Source of the DNA: Clostridia bacterium
GTDB taxonomy: Bacteria; Bacillota; Clostridia; Christensenellales; UBA1242
DNA: 43,471 nucleotides
Assembly (NCBI GenBank): GCA_017466725.1
Contig: JAFTTP010000008.1
Span: forward strand, 1-43,471
Direction: 5' to 3'
Part shown: piece after piece, positions 14,929-26,700 of the stretch
Layout of the letters: every line of letters begins with the position of its first letter
Numbering within the stretch: the first letter of the stretch is position 1
Notes under the pieces: generated by a model
What the model was told of the DNA's origin: nothing
What the model saw: the letters and a program-made list of their open reading frames with translations, nothing else
The model's database searches: none
Program-made: the position numbers and the translations under genes

Positions 14929-16761
14929 CTAAATTTCACCGCGAAGAATTTTTCCGCGTTCTCTATTTCTCAAATTGTGGTCTAAAATAATTTTGCGTAT
15001 TCTTAAACTCTTTGGTGTAACTTCTAAAATTTCGTCGTCCGCCAAGAATTCAATATCATCTTCAAGGCTCATCTTCTTAGGTGGAGTAAGTCTTAAAGCA
15101 TCATCAGAACCTGACGCACGGCAGTTTGAAAGGTGTTTTTTCTTACAAACGTTTACAACAATGTCATCACCCTTAGGGTTTTGACCTACAACCATACCAG
15201 CATAAACTGGCACGCCAGCACCAATAAACAAGTCGCCGCGTTCTTGAGCGTTAAATAGGCCATAAACGATTGCCTCGCCATCCTCATGCGCAATTAAAGA
15301 ACCAAAATCTCTGCGCTTAATTTCACCCTTCCAAGGTTGATATTCATAGAAAATTGAATTGATTACTCCTTCACCTTTGGTGTCAGTTAAAAGTTCACTC
15401 TTAAAACCAAACAATCCTCTTGAAGGAATTAAAAATTCCATACGCATTCTGCTGCCGTGAGGATCCATGCCAAGAAGTTCCCCCTTTCTTACGCCCATCT
15501 TTTGCATAACTACGCCCGTACAATCTTCTGGCACGTCAAGAATTAGTCTATCAACAGGCTCACACTTAACCCCATCAATTTCTTTTATTAAAACCTTTGG
15601 CATTGAAACTTGAAATTCGTAACCATCGCGTCTCATATTTTCAATAAGAATTGAAAGGTGCATTTCGCCACGACCACTTACTTTAAATTGTTCGGCAGTT
15701 TGCCCATCTTCAACTTTAAGTGAAAGGTCTTTAACTGCCTCTTTATATAATCTGTCTCTAATGTGACGAGATGTAACATATTTGCCCTCTTTACCTGCAA
15801 ATGGGCTGTCGTTTACCATAAATGTCATTTCTACTGAAGGCTCGGCAATTTTAACAAATTCAACCGGTTCAACTGCACTGTTATCGCAAATTGTATCGCC
15901 AATTTGAATACCCTCTAAGCCTGCAACACAAACAATCTCACCAATTCCTGCACTTTCAACAGGTACTTTCTTAAGCCCTTCAAACACAAATAGGCTTACT
16001 ACTTTCGCGCGTACGATTTTGCCCTCATCGTGATAGTTGCAAAGCACAACACTTTGCCCTACCTTTAGGCTGCCCCTACTAATTTTACCAACAGCAAGTT
16101 TGCCAACATATTCATTGTGTTCTGCGGAAGACACCAACATTTGACATGGCTTGTCTTCATCGCCACTTGGCGCTGGAATATATTCAACAATTTTCTCATA
16201 TAAAGGCTTAAAATCAACGCCTTTCTCATTTTGGTCTTCGCTTGCAATGCCTTCGCGGGCTGAGGCAAAAATAAATGGAGAATTTAATTGTTCTTCATCG
16301 GCATCAAGTTCTAAGAAGAGTTCAAGCACTTCGTCAATAACTTCTTTAATGCGGGCGTCTGGTCTGTCAATTTTATTAACAACAACAATAACTTTCAATT
16401 TTAACGCAAGCGCTTTTTCAAGTACAAATCTTGTTTGAGGCATTGGCCCTTCATAAGCATCAACAACCAAAAGTACACCATCAACCATTTTAAGCACGCG
16501 TTCAACCTCGCCACCAAAGTCGGCGTGTCCTGGCGTGTCAATAATGTTGATTTTTGTGTCGCCATAAAGGCAAGAACAGTTTTTCGACAAAATAGTAATG
16601 CCCCTTTCTCTTTCAAGAGCATTTGAGTCCATCACTCTGTCTTCAACAACTTGATTATCTCTAAACACGCTACCCTGTTTCAAAAGTTCGTTTACAAGTG
16701 AAGTTTTACCATGGTCTACGTGTGCAATAATTGCAATATTTCTAATTTTTTCATTAATCAT
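14929..16761 (-). CDS. typA: Translational GTPase TypA/BipA
   Basis: Ribosome-associated GTPase of the EF-G/LepA group, involved in 50S assembly and growth under stress. The G motifs are [10 protein letters not shown] (G1), RGITI (G2), [10 protein letters not shown] (G3), NKIDRPDAR (G4) and SAREG (G5); the C-terminal domain shows [21 protein letters not shown] and [13 protein letters not shown], which are typical of TypA. The length is 610 residues. The start at 16761 has GAGG about 10 nt upstream; an in-frame start at 16815 would add 18 atypical residues. It is transcribed leftward on its own. Confidence 0.97.
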   Translation of the reverse strand: MINEKIRNIAIIAHVDHGKTSLVNELLKQGSVFRDNQVVEDRVMDSNALERERGITILSKNCSCLYGDTKINIIDTPGHADFGGEVERVLKMVDGVLLVVDAYEGPMPQTRFVLEKALALKLKVIVVVNKIDRPDARIKEVIDEVLELFLELDADEEQLNSPFIFASAREGIASEDQNEKGVDFKPLYEKIVEYIPAPSGDEDKPCQMLVSSAEHNEYVGKLAVGKISRGSLKVGQSVVLCNYHDEGKIVRAKVVSLFVFEGLKKVPVESAGIGEIVCVAGLEGIQIGDTICDNSAVEPVEFVKIAEPSVEMTFMVNDSPFAGKEGKYVTSRHIRDRLYKEAVKDLSLKVEDGQTAEQFKVSGRGEMHLSILIENMRRDGYEFQVSMPKVLIKEIDGVKCEPVDRLILDVPEDCTGVVMQKMGVRKGELLGMDPHGSRMRMEFLIPSRGLFGFKSELLTDTKGEGVINSIFYEYQPWKGEIKRRDFGSLIAHEDGEAIVYGLFNAQERGDLFIGAGVPVYAGMVVGQNPKGDDIVVNVCKKKHLSNCRASGSDDALRLTPPKKMSLEDDIEFLADDEILEVTPKSLRIRKIILDHNLRNRERGKILRGEI

Positions 16762-16854
16762 AATTTTTTCCTCTTTTAACCTTATAATTTTAACATATTT
16801 TAAACATAATTTCAAGGATAAAAAAGAAAAAATGCAAAATATTTTACCATCTAT

Positions 16855-16885
16855 AAAAAAGAGAGGATTTTTATCCCCTCTTTTT
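16855..16885 (-). terminator. Terminator overlapping the end of the lipoprotein gene at 16871
   Basis: On the minus strand AAAGAGGGGATAAAAATCC and CTCTTTTTT form the stem; the stop codon of the gene lies inside it. Confidence 0.7.
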
Positions 16886-17731
16886 ACACTTTTTTTCTTT
16901 GATTTTTATGGTAATTAAATATATTACAAGCGCCATAGAAGGCACCAAAACAATTAGCAATAGCCAGTTTCCGTAATTAACAAGATAGTAATAAATTGTA
17001 GTGTAAGTCTTGTCAAGCGCAGCCTCTTCCGCCACCCACAAATGACAATATTGACCTTGACTGTCTCTTGTTTTATATACAGCGTTTGACTTTATGCTTT
17101 TTAAATACGTGCTGTACTGATAAACATAAGTTGGACTATATGCCTTTTTAAGTTCTCCCTCAAAAGACAAACCTTCACTTGCCTTTAAATAAAGTGATTT
17201 ATAACCCGTCGCTACCATTTGACCAGATGCATCTTGTGCGGCAAACGGAAAGAGTGACTTGTTTGCAATCTTAGCCACAAACGCCGGCATCTTGGCCTTA
17301 TCAGACGTTTCTTGCAATGGGGAATGATAGTACTTCCATGCGCGCGACGAGGCAAAACATATATCAAAACTTACCATATCGCACTCTTCCTTATACGTCA
17401 CATCAGAGAGTTTTACTCCACTGCCTATTTTATACTCCTCAAGTGGATTTTGAAGGTATACTACAGCATAATTGACAAGAAATTTTTGTCGCAAAATCCC
17501 CAGTTGCTGCACAAGATTACTTTTAAACTGTACACTTTCACCCATCATAGAATTTTTATCAAGATATGCACTGTTGACGCCTACACCTATAGTTTGTGTA
17601 ATTTGTCCATCCTTTGCAAAATTCAAGCCACTGAAGATATAGTTTTGCGGCAATGAAAACTGCCTGCTGTCACACGAACAAAAAAAGGATAACGAGAACA
17701 TCAACATGAAAACTATAATTATTTTTTTCAT
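16871..17731 (-). CDS. Lipoprotein with a C-terminal membrane anchor, unknown function
   Basis: 286 residues. The signal peptide (KKIIIVFMLMFSLSFFCSC) ends in a lipobox-like cysteine, and a second hydrophobic segment (YGNWLLLIVLVPSMALVIYL, ~252-271) is followed by a basic tail. The middle ~220 residues lie outside the membrane and include WKYYHSPLQE, and tyrosine-rich stretches. I do not recognise a family. It starts 31 nt after the giant lipoprotein gene, on the same strand and with no promoter or strong ribosome site between, so it is probably its operon partner. Confidence 0.75.
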   Translation of the reverse strand: MKKIIIVFMLMFSLSFFCSCDSRQFSLPQNYIFSGLNFAKDGQITQTIGVGVNSAYLDKNSMMGESVQFKSNLVQQLGILRQKFLVNYAVVYLQNPLEEYKIGSGVKLSDVTYKEECDMVSFDICFASSRAWKYYHSPLQETSDKAKMPAFVAKIANKSLFPFAAQDASGQMVATGYKSLYLKASEGLSFEGELKKAYSPTYVYQYSTYLKSIKSNAVYKTRDSQGQYCHLWVAEEAALDKTYTTIYYYLVNYGNWLLLIVLVPSMALVIYLITIKIKEKKCKKRG

Positions 17732-17762
17732 ATTTTAAGATATTCTCATCATCCCTTTTTAA

Positions 17763-20700
17763 TTACTGTTGAACTACGCTTAATGATGCACTGTAAGAGT
17801 AAGATGCGCCGCTAGCTGCAGAAGAAATTGTAAGACTGATATTGTATGTCTTTCCTCCTACAACTGCCACATCTCTTAATGTGTTGTTTACTTCACCAGT
17901 CAAATAATTTGCTGAAAAACTTGGTGGCAACTCAACACCCGACAGTACATAGCACTGAGCGCTTGAAACCGAGCCGCCGCAAGAATAAACAAGCGGTGAA
18001 GATGTAACATTAACAAGCCCACTTACAGCACCAGAATTAATCATAGTGGCAACGCCCGCAATATAACTTGAACTTGCATTTGCTGTGCTTGTTGTGCCGC
18101 TGTTATAAGATAGTTTCATTGTGCCTGCTACATTTGAAATGGCTACACCTGCCACATAGAATATACCCTTGTGGCTTGAAGAATAACCAGAAACCGTTAT
18201 TGCAGCAGTGTTTGCACAAGCATACATGAAACCGCCATTTTTAACTGTAATTCCAGTTGCATAAATAGTAAGCCCGCTTGTAGCAGTAACAATTTTTATG
18301 CTGCCACTATTAGAGCAATCTAGCAATGACCCCGTATAAGTTATACCAGAGTGTAAGTTTACATCGTTAAAGCATGTAATTCCAGCATAAGCCACTAAAA
18401 TATTAAGCTGTTGAGCAGTTTGATAATTTAAGCCGCTTTCATTATGACAATCAATAATATTTCCAAAGTTTGCGCCCGCTATGCCCGCCATAAACGCTCT
18501 ATTTGAGCCAGTTCCACCAAGCGCACTAACTTTAAATGAAGTTACAGTGACATCTGTAATATTACCATAATTTTGTGCCGCAATTGGCGCATATAAAATA
18601 TAATTTGAATTTAATGTATTGTTGTGGATAGTATAATCTACCCTCAAATTGCTTACTGTTGCGTTTGCTGAAACCTTTTCAAACAAACTGCTGTATTGAT
18701 TGAACATATACGTATTTGACGCAACATTGTTGACTGTATAATTATTTGACAGCGCGTACGTTGTTGACGCATTTATTGTGATGGTATTATTATTTCCAAT
18801 AAAATGTCCGTTGAATGCTGCGAGTGGCGTGTAGTTTTCGCCAATATTAATTTCAATGTTTTCCATCAGTTTGAAATATACACCAGCATAGTTTCTTAAT
18901 GCAATTGCATTAAATTGATCAATTGCTTTGTTTTCAACAACGCCTGTAGATTGGTTTGTAACTGTTTTAATAATATATGGCTTGTTTTGACTGCCATTAC
19001 CACCGGCAAACAACCCAATCGTTTTATTGACTTGACTTGCATCAGCCTCAACATTTTCACTGAAAATGTGAATCACAGGTTTACCATCAGCACCAGTCGT
19101 GCTTAAATCTCTCGCTTGAATAAAGAAACTTGTCGCTACGCCCATATTCTGAGGTAAATAGAATTCATCTAAAGTTATACCATTTTCAACAAGCCCTGAA
19201 ACTATAAGTTTATAATAATATTCGTAAGATTTACCAGTTTCACCGCCTTGCCATTCATACCCAACAATTGTACTGTTCCAAATAATGTTTGCATTATCGT
19301 AAACAGTTTCTTCAACTGAAACTTCTAAAACATCGCTATGCAGCAATAATACTCTGTTTGAAGCGCTGTACACTTGATTGTCAACGGCCTGAATTGAAAT
19401 TGATTCAATATTTTGACCAAGTTCAAAAGTATACGACGATTTTGTCAAATATGATGTTGCGCTTGTGCCATTAGATTTATGCACTGTAAATTTTAATGCA
19501 TAGAAATCATTTGCCCCTAACACCTTAAAGTTTTCAAAATACCTGCTAAAATCAATGTACGTTGAATATCCAACCACCGCACCCGCATCGTCGGTTTTTT
19601 CTACCACTTTAATTTCGTACATACCATCAATGTCTGGCAGTTTATAAACACCGCTAATCACATATGGCATTGAAAGCAACTGGTCGTTGTCATAAGTCAT
19701 GATTGAAATGTTAAATTTATTTCCTTTCAAACTTGCAAGCGCTGTTTGGCCGAATTCGTCTGGCACCAAAACGGCCATCCTTCCTTCCACATCATCCCAA
19801 ACTTTAACCTTGCTTGGCAACTCAACTTGGTTGCCGCTAGAATCGGTTGCAAGGACAATCATTTCCCAATCAAATGCATTTTTCAATTCGCCATCAGTTG
19901 TTGCAATATGGCTGTCTGTAACAAATGTAATTTCACCATTACCAACCGCAAGCACACCTGCGCTTGTTGGAGCTTTTGCAATGGTTGGATGACTAAATTT
20001 CACTTGAACATTTTCACTTGTTGCTGGCACAGTTTCTGACCTAAGCATTGTTGTTCCATCAGAGTAATAGAAATGTCTTTCGGTAGAATAATATTTACCG
20101 TCAACCGTTTCAATATTTGCCTGACCTGCTGTCGTCATAGGCACTGCAACAAGCGCGGCAACTTCAACTGACACTAAATCTCTTTGTCTGTTGATAAATT
20201 GCGCGTCAAGATAAAGTTTTCCTTCAGCATTTACATGTCCGCCATGCAAATAAATTGCTTGCGTTTCAACTGGGGTTGGATTGACATTTGCATCATGCTT
20301 ATCATAATATTTTAAATCTACTTTATAAATGATTTCCCCATCATTTCCGTCCTCATCACTAATGTCAGAGGTAAATGTAAGAGGCAAGTTGAAGTATAGG
20401 CTGCCCTTTGAAAGTTGATAGAAGTCAGCAATTTCAGCCTGTCTATAATCAAGCATCTTCGCATCAATTGTCGTCACGCCAGACTTAAATATGACTGTGG
20501 CCAAAACGTTTTCTTCTGCAAACAATAATTGATTTCCCGCTGCAAGCGCCAATTGATAGTCATAGTGCGGGCTTGATTGATAGTAAGCGTCGCCACTTTC
20601 AAGTCTCACAAAATCACCGTTGTTACCTTGAAGGTTAACATAGAATTGTGATGCATTTTTTTCTTCACTATACAAACCAACTTGATAACTTATTTTGTTT

Positions 20701-23700
20701 GTTGTTGTATTTGATGAGTGCACACCACCATTATTGTTGCTTACAACATAAGTTATATACCCTCTCATGCTGGCAAGCACACCGGATGCCACGTCAGCAT
20801 TTAAATAAGTAATTTCTAAATTATTATTTCTTGATGCAACATTTGGATTTGAAAGTTTGTAAGGCATTGAAATGCCGTAAATTTTACTTTCAACGCTCAT
20901 GCTGTTGTATGTGTAGTTGCCTTGCATTGCAAAGGTTACAAAAGCAAGTTGGTTTCCGCCATTTACTATATTAGAAAGGTCAACTATGTTTGTACCTTTT
21001 GAAATTGGTAAACATTCTTCTTGTACAGCGCCTGCCGTTAAGTAATAGGCATATCTTACAATCAAGTTGCCGGCTGATGTCGCAGGAAGAACAACTACGC
21101 CATTTTCTAAATGCATATTTTCAACATCAAAATCTTGATATGCAAGTGTAAATGTTCCGCTCTTGCCATTTACAACACCTTGCTCACCATTTGATGTAGC
21201 ATAAATATCAACTTTATATTCAGTGCGAATATTAAAGGTTTGCCCCTCTTCCTCAAGCAGCAATGTCATTACATCGCGAAGCGCAGAAATGTTTAACCTA
21301 AAGCAATGTATTCCTTCGCTATTTGTCTGTGGCAACGTAATAAGTATATCGCCAACCGAAGTTAAGTTTATGTCACTACCAAGGAATGTACCCGTCCATG
21401 TTTGAGCAATTGAATCATAAACGTAATCAATTGTATATACGTCAGAACTTGCCATTGCCTTTAAGCGCATTTTATACATAAGCGCTGTAGTTTCAATATA
21501 GTTTATTCCATCAGATGTTGTCGCCGTTTTGTTTGGCGTAACAGTCATCAAATATTGATTTTCTTTGCCTTCAAATTCACCTTGATCCAATTCGATAGAC
21601 GCACCAGCAGACAGATAAATTCTGTATGTGGTTGTTGGGGTTGATTCAATATATTTTACTTCTCCGCCATTATCATAAGCGTTTTGCACAAAGGACACTT
21701 CATAAACGCCTTTTGGTATAGCTGAGCCTAAGTCGTCAAACAACAATCTGTCAGACGCCAGCCCGCGTTTTGAAGATAAAATGTTTTGTATAAACAATTG
21801 AACTTCTGCGTCTGTGACGCTATTCAAATAAGTTTCAAGAAGATTATAATATGAATTTCCATCGATTTCATAATCCATCAGTAGGTCAATTGCAGGTATG
21901 GTTATGTAGTAATTTTTACCCTCTGCACCTTCTGCTGAAATTGCAGTAAATTTAATTCTTATTCTTGCATTTAAAAGAGAATAGAAATCAAATGTAAATG
22001 GAGACTGATATCTCTCTTTTTCTAAAAGCGTCTCTTCATATGGAGTTGTGTTTGTACCTGTAAAATATGCAACCATGTCGCCATAGAACGTTTCAGCCAG
22101 GCCTTCACTTTGAGTAAGGTCAAAGCCAAGCACACCCAACTTTTCTGTAGGTTGTGCTGGCGTACTATATTGTTCCACTTTAATCACAACCGATTGATTT
22201 GACGCAAGAATGTTTGCATCTGAGTTGACTGCAACAACACATACCTCATATTCTTTTCCTGCATCAAGACCGCATGTACGAAGGTCATAAACAGCAAGAT
22301 TTGTAAGAAATTTCTTAGTGTTGGTGCCGTCAAAAGCCACTACATAATAATAATTTGGAAGTTTAGCCCCTGCGCTTAAGTCTTGTTGAACAAAATCCCA
22401 TTCAAGCATATAGCCGTTTGTCACTTTAAGCCCAAGATCACCCGCGTCTTCATCTTGATAAATTGAGCAAAGTTTATAACCTGAAATTGTAATAGGAAGA
22501 TATTGAGTATGCACTCCGCCACCCGCTACAATGGTTTTGGCTGCCATAATAGTATACTCGCCATAAGGCAAGTCTACTAATACATCGTTAATCTTTATAG
22601 CATGACATGCCAACGCAGTTTCATCCATGTTTGAATCATTTACAGGTGAAAATCTACCTTCGCCTGCCGTATTTTCAATCCAATAGCCATATACTTCTTC
22701 AAGCGCTGTGCTTAATTCTGAGTATGTCTTTTGCCCAGAAACCTGCACTACCGTCTCATTGCCGTCCTCATCAGTAATTGTATATTGACCTAAATAATCT
22801 ATAGCAATTGACTTTGTTGTCACAAAATTATCGTATGCAAATATAATGTAATCTTCGTCGTATCCTGCGCGTTTAACAACAGGTAAATATTCAGGTTCAT
22901 ATTCTCCACTATATACAAAGCGGACATCCCTCCAAGGTGCGTTTACACCGCCGTTATCACGTACAGTAAACATCACCTCATATTCTCTATAAATATCAAC
23001 GCCAGCGGCAGTCAGTTCATCAGCAAATAATTTTACTGCGTCTTTCATTGCAATATAAAATTTACTGTCTGCTCCAGCATCAGCCTCACCAATCAGCGTT
23101 GGTGTAAATTCTGCAACATATGTTTCAAAATCAACATCTAATTTAGCGGTGAAGACAGCATTTGTATAAACATCTGCATCAACAGTTAAAACAATTCTTC
23201 CTTCTGCATCTATTTCAGCATTTTTTATGCCGGTATAAGCGTGCGCTGCATATTCAAGCACTTCAATTGATGGTAGCACCGTTCCATCTTGGCTGTAAGC
23301 GATTACTTTTATTACATAATCCCCCGCGCCAAAAGCACCAAGCCAATCAGTTGTTGTAATGTCGATTGATGAAATTTCGCTTTTTGTAAATGTTGACCAT
23401 TTTTCGCCATCTGGGTGAATTAACGCCACTGCATAATGGTCGGCATTTTGGCTGTCAGTGATAGACAAAATGCCCTCACTTGACAATGTAGCTCCGCCAA
23501 CTTTTCTAAGTCTAGTTAAAGAGATTGTGGTTTCATCTGATGCAACATTTCCTACTGACACAACATTAACTTTTACAGTTATGTTGTTCATATTAAACAT
23601 TGTCATAGGAATTGAAAGCGTCCATTTATCATCGTCAAGTTTCAGTGAATATATACCTGGAATATTTGCCTCTACGGCAGGTATTATAGGCATCGATGCG

Positions 23701-26700
23701 CCGTCAACCACAAAAGCAAATTTTACATTTGCCAGAGCGCTCCAACGATCTGCGAATGTAAAGTTGACAGTCCCCGTCATCTTTGCAGTAACTTTTTCAA
23801 GTGCACTTTCATTTTCTGATTGAGTAACGGTAATTGTGCCAATACTTTGAAGTTTGTTTATTGTTAATAAATTAGATTCTGCGCTTTCGCCATATAAGCC
23901 AACCGCATCTCTTTCTGTGATATTAAGAGAGTAAGGCGATGTAAATACAACCTGTGCAGAAATTGTAAAATCTTTTGTATTGTCATCAAAATCAACACCA
24001 AATAAGGATTCAATCTCACTTGCCCTTATTTCTGTTGAAACTGGTGAATATGTTTTTTCAATCGAGCCTTCCGCGTCAACAAGTTTTAAATTTACAACAT
24101 AAGGGTTAAGCGAATTTCGTCTCATTACATTCAAGCTTGGATTGTTCCAAGAAATTACATCACCAACTTGAGTTAATGAAATTGTTCCAACTTGTTGAAG
24201 TATAAAAGGCACTTCTTGCGAGTTTATATAGTAAACACCATCAATCTCGCCCGCTTTTGCAACAACTTGAACCTTATGTTCTCCATTTGCTGAAATGTTT
24301 ATGCTTGCAGAGGTTGCTCCGGCGTTCATGCTAGCAATATTGCCGTTTACCAAAACTTTTTCTACGGCGTTGCCCTCAGTAAAGTTGATTGTAAGCTCTG
24401 ATGAACCAGCCTTCTTTGCGACAACCGCGCTTGTTGCACCAGACAATCTTTTAACTTTAATTTCATTTGACATCTTTGAATCAAAATATTTTGAATGTTT
24501 TGAAACTACTGCTATAGTTTGCAGGTTTGTCAAATCTATTCCGCTAATTGCTGACAACGCAATTGATGTGTTTGTCAAATCGGCCATAGCAAGAGAACCG
24601 TTGAGGTATAAGTCATAACTTGCACCGGCCTCCACTTGTGTCCATGACAATGTTTCTGTATTTTGATTAAAGCTTAATGTCGACGCCTCCAAATCTTCAA
24701 TAGTAAGTTCATCACTTATAGCTGAAGGAATAAAGTGTTTACCAGAATAGGTACTATTTGCCACAGACTGAACCGCAACTTTTAAATTATCCATTGAATT
24801 AAATGCTGCAGCAAAGGTTGAATTCGTACTTAACATATTTTGAATAATTTCATCAAAATCTACCGTTCTTTGATTGCTAGCAACCTCTACTGCTTGTACA
24901 AGTGAAGGGCTGCCGTCTTCAAAAATTGTAATATAGAGCAAGAATTTTTCAACTTTTTCATCAGTAAGCTCAAATGAAAGCACGCCATTTGAGTAAGCCA
25001 AATTTCTTGGTGAAGATACTCTTTCAAATCCCACTGATTTTGAATGACTGTCTATATAATAGTGGCCATTTGCTGCCGCCTTACCCTCGCTGATGAGATT
25101 TACACTAAAATTAGTGCCAAAATCATTGCCCGCCATATCTATCAATCCATTTTCTCCAGAAGGTACAACGGTCAACTCGGTTGTTCCGCGAGTTGCTTTG
25201 ATGCTGGAGGCAGTTGCTGGTTTTTCTGCAACAAGATAAATGTTTGAAAGGCGATTAAAACTGTCGTAACTAAGTTCTACTCTATGCGCTGCTTGTGCAA
25301 CTCGAGTTACCGTTAAACTTGTTGGCGATGAATCAAGGTGTATTGTTCCATCATACAAGTCGCCAGCCTTAGCAACAACTTTAATTTCATAATCATCAAC
25401 ATTTTCAAATTGATTTATAAGTTGATGTGTTACGGTTACAGCACTATCTTCTTCCCATAAATGTTCAAGTAAAATCTTTCTACTGTCCTCTGCTCCGTCT
25501 ATTTCTACAACATAGCAACTTGCATATTCCGAAATTGTTATTTGCAATTTATAACTGCCATCGTCATCAATAAATTGTACTGTTGGCGCTGCAATTTGCT
25601 CTGTTACAAAGAAATTATCTTCAAAACATCTTGCTGAGTTTTCAAAATCAGAGTCAAGGCTTGTATTAAAATCTGTACTCTTTGTATAAACGTGTATTTT
25701 GTAATATCCAAAGTTCAGCACTTGCGAAATTGATGTGCTGACGGTCTCGCCAGATTGCACTGGTGTGTTTTCTGTAATTGTATAGTTTTTATCGGTTTTG
25801 AAAACTTCATAGTAATATTTTGCCCCTGAAATTTCATTCCAAGAATAATATCCATTTGTCTGAGTAGCTGATTTTGTTGTAAGAGGTAATATTGAAACTT
25901 CTTTGCTTACACTAGATGTTGTCGATGTAACCACACCGTCAGTTTCTGTGTATGCCTCAACTTTAAATGTATATTTACCTTCTGCAGATGCAATTGCCGA
26001 CAAATCATCAATGCTGAAACTAATCTGATTTGCCCTTGATGAGTAAGATGTTGTCACCAAATTACCATTAACATAAAGCGAATACCTGTTTGCTTTTAAA
26101 AGTTTTGCAAATGAAATTGTAGATTTCTTTCCGTCAAGGCTGTGTGTCAGTTCGCTTATAACGCCCTGTTTGTATACCGAGAAAGTCGAAACGTCTGATT
26201 TTAAAACATTTTGAGTTGAACTAAGCCCTTGAGTTACAGTTGTTGAATTTGTAGGTATTGCCTGAATGCTAAATTGATAGTCGCCTTCCGTCAAACTTGA
26301 CATGTCAATTGTTGCGTGCCCCTCTGCAGCCGAGATTACTTTTGTAACATTGCCGTATGTAATTTGATAGTTTACGTCTACTGCGCTGGCCATGAATGTT
26401 ATTTCAACGCCAGTTTTTGTAATTACATAACTATATTGAGGTGTTGCAAGTTTTGCCACTGTAATCACGCTTGAGAAATCGCTGTTTAAATAACCTTTAA
26501 AGCGGCCTGTACCAGCCACCGAAATGCTGTTTTGATTACCAATAGCCTTGGCTTTATAAGTATAAAGTCCGCTTTCTTTGCCCTCTAAAATTGTTTGACC
26601 GCCAGTTCCCACTTCTACAATATCGCTTGCATCGTTAAAGTTTTGTAAAACATATCCTGTAGCGTTGGAAATATTTGAAAATGTCAATGTTCCCGCCGTC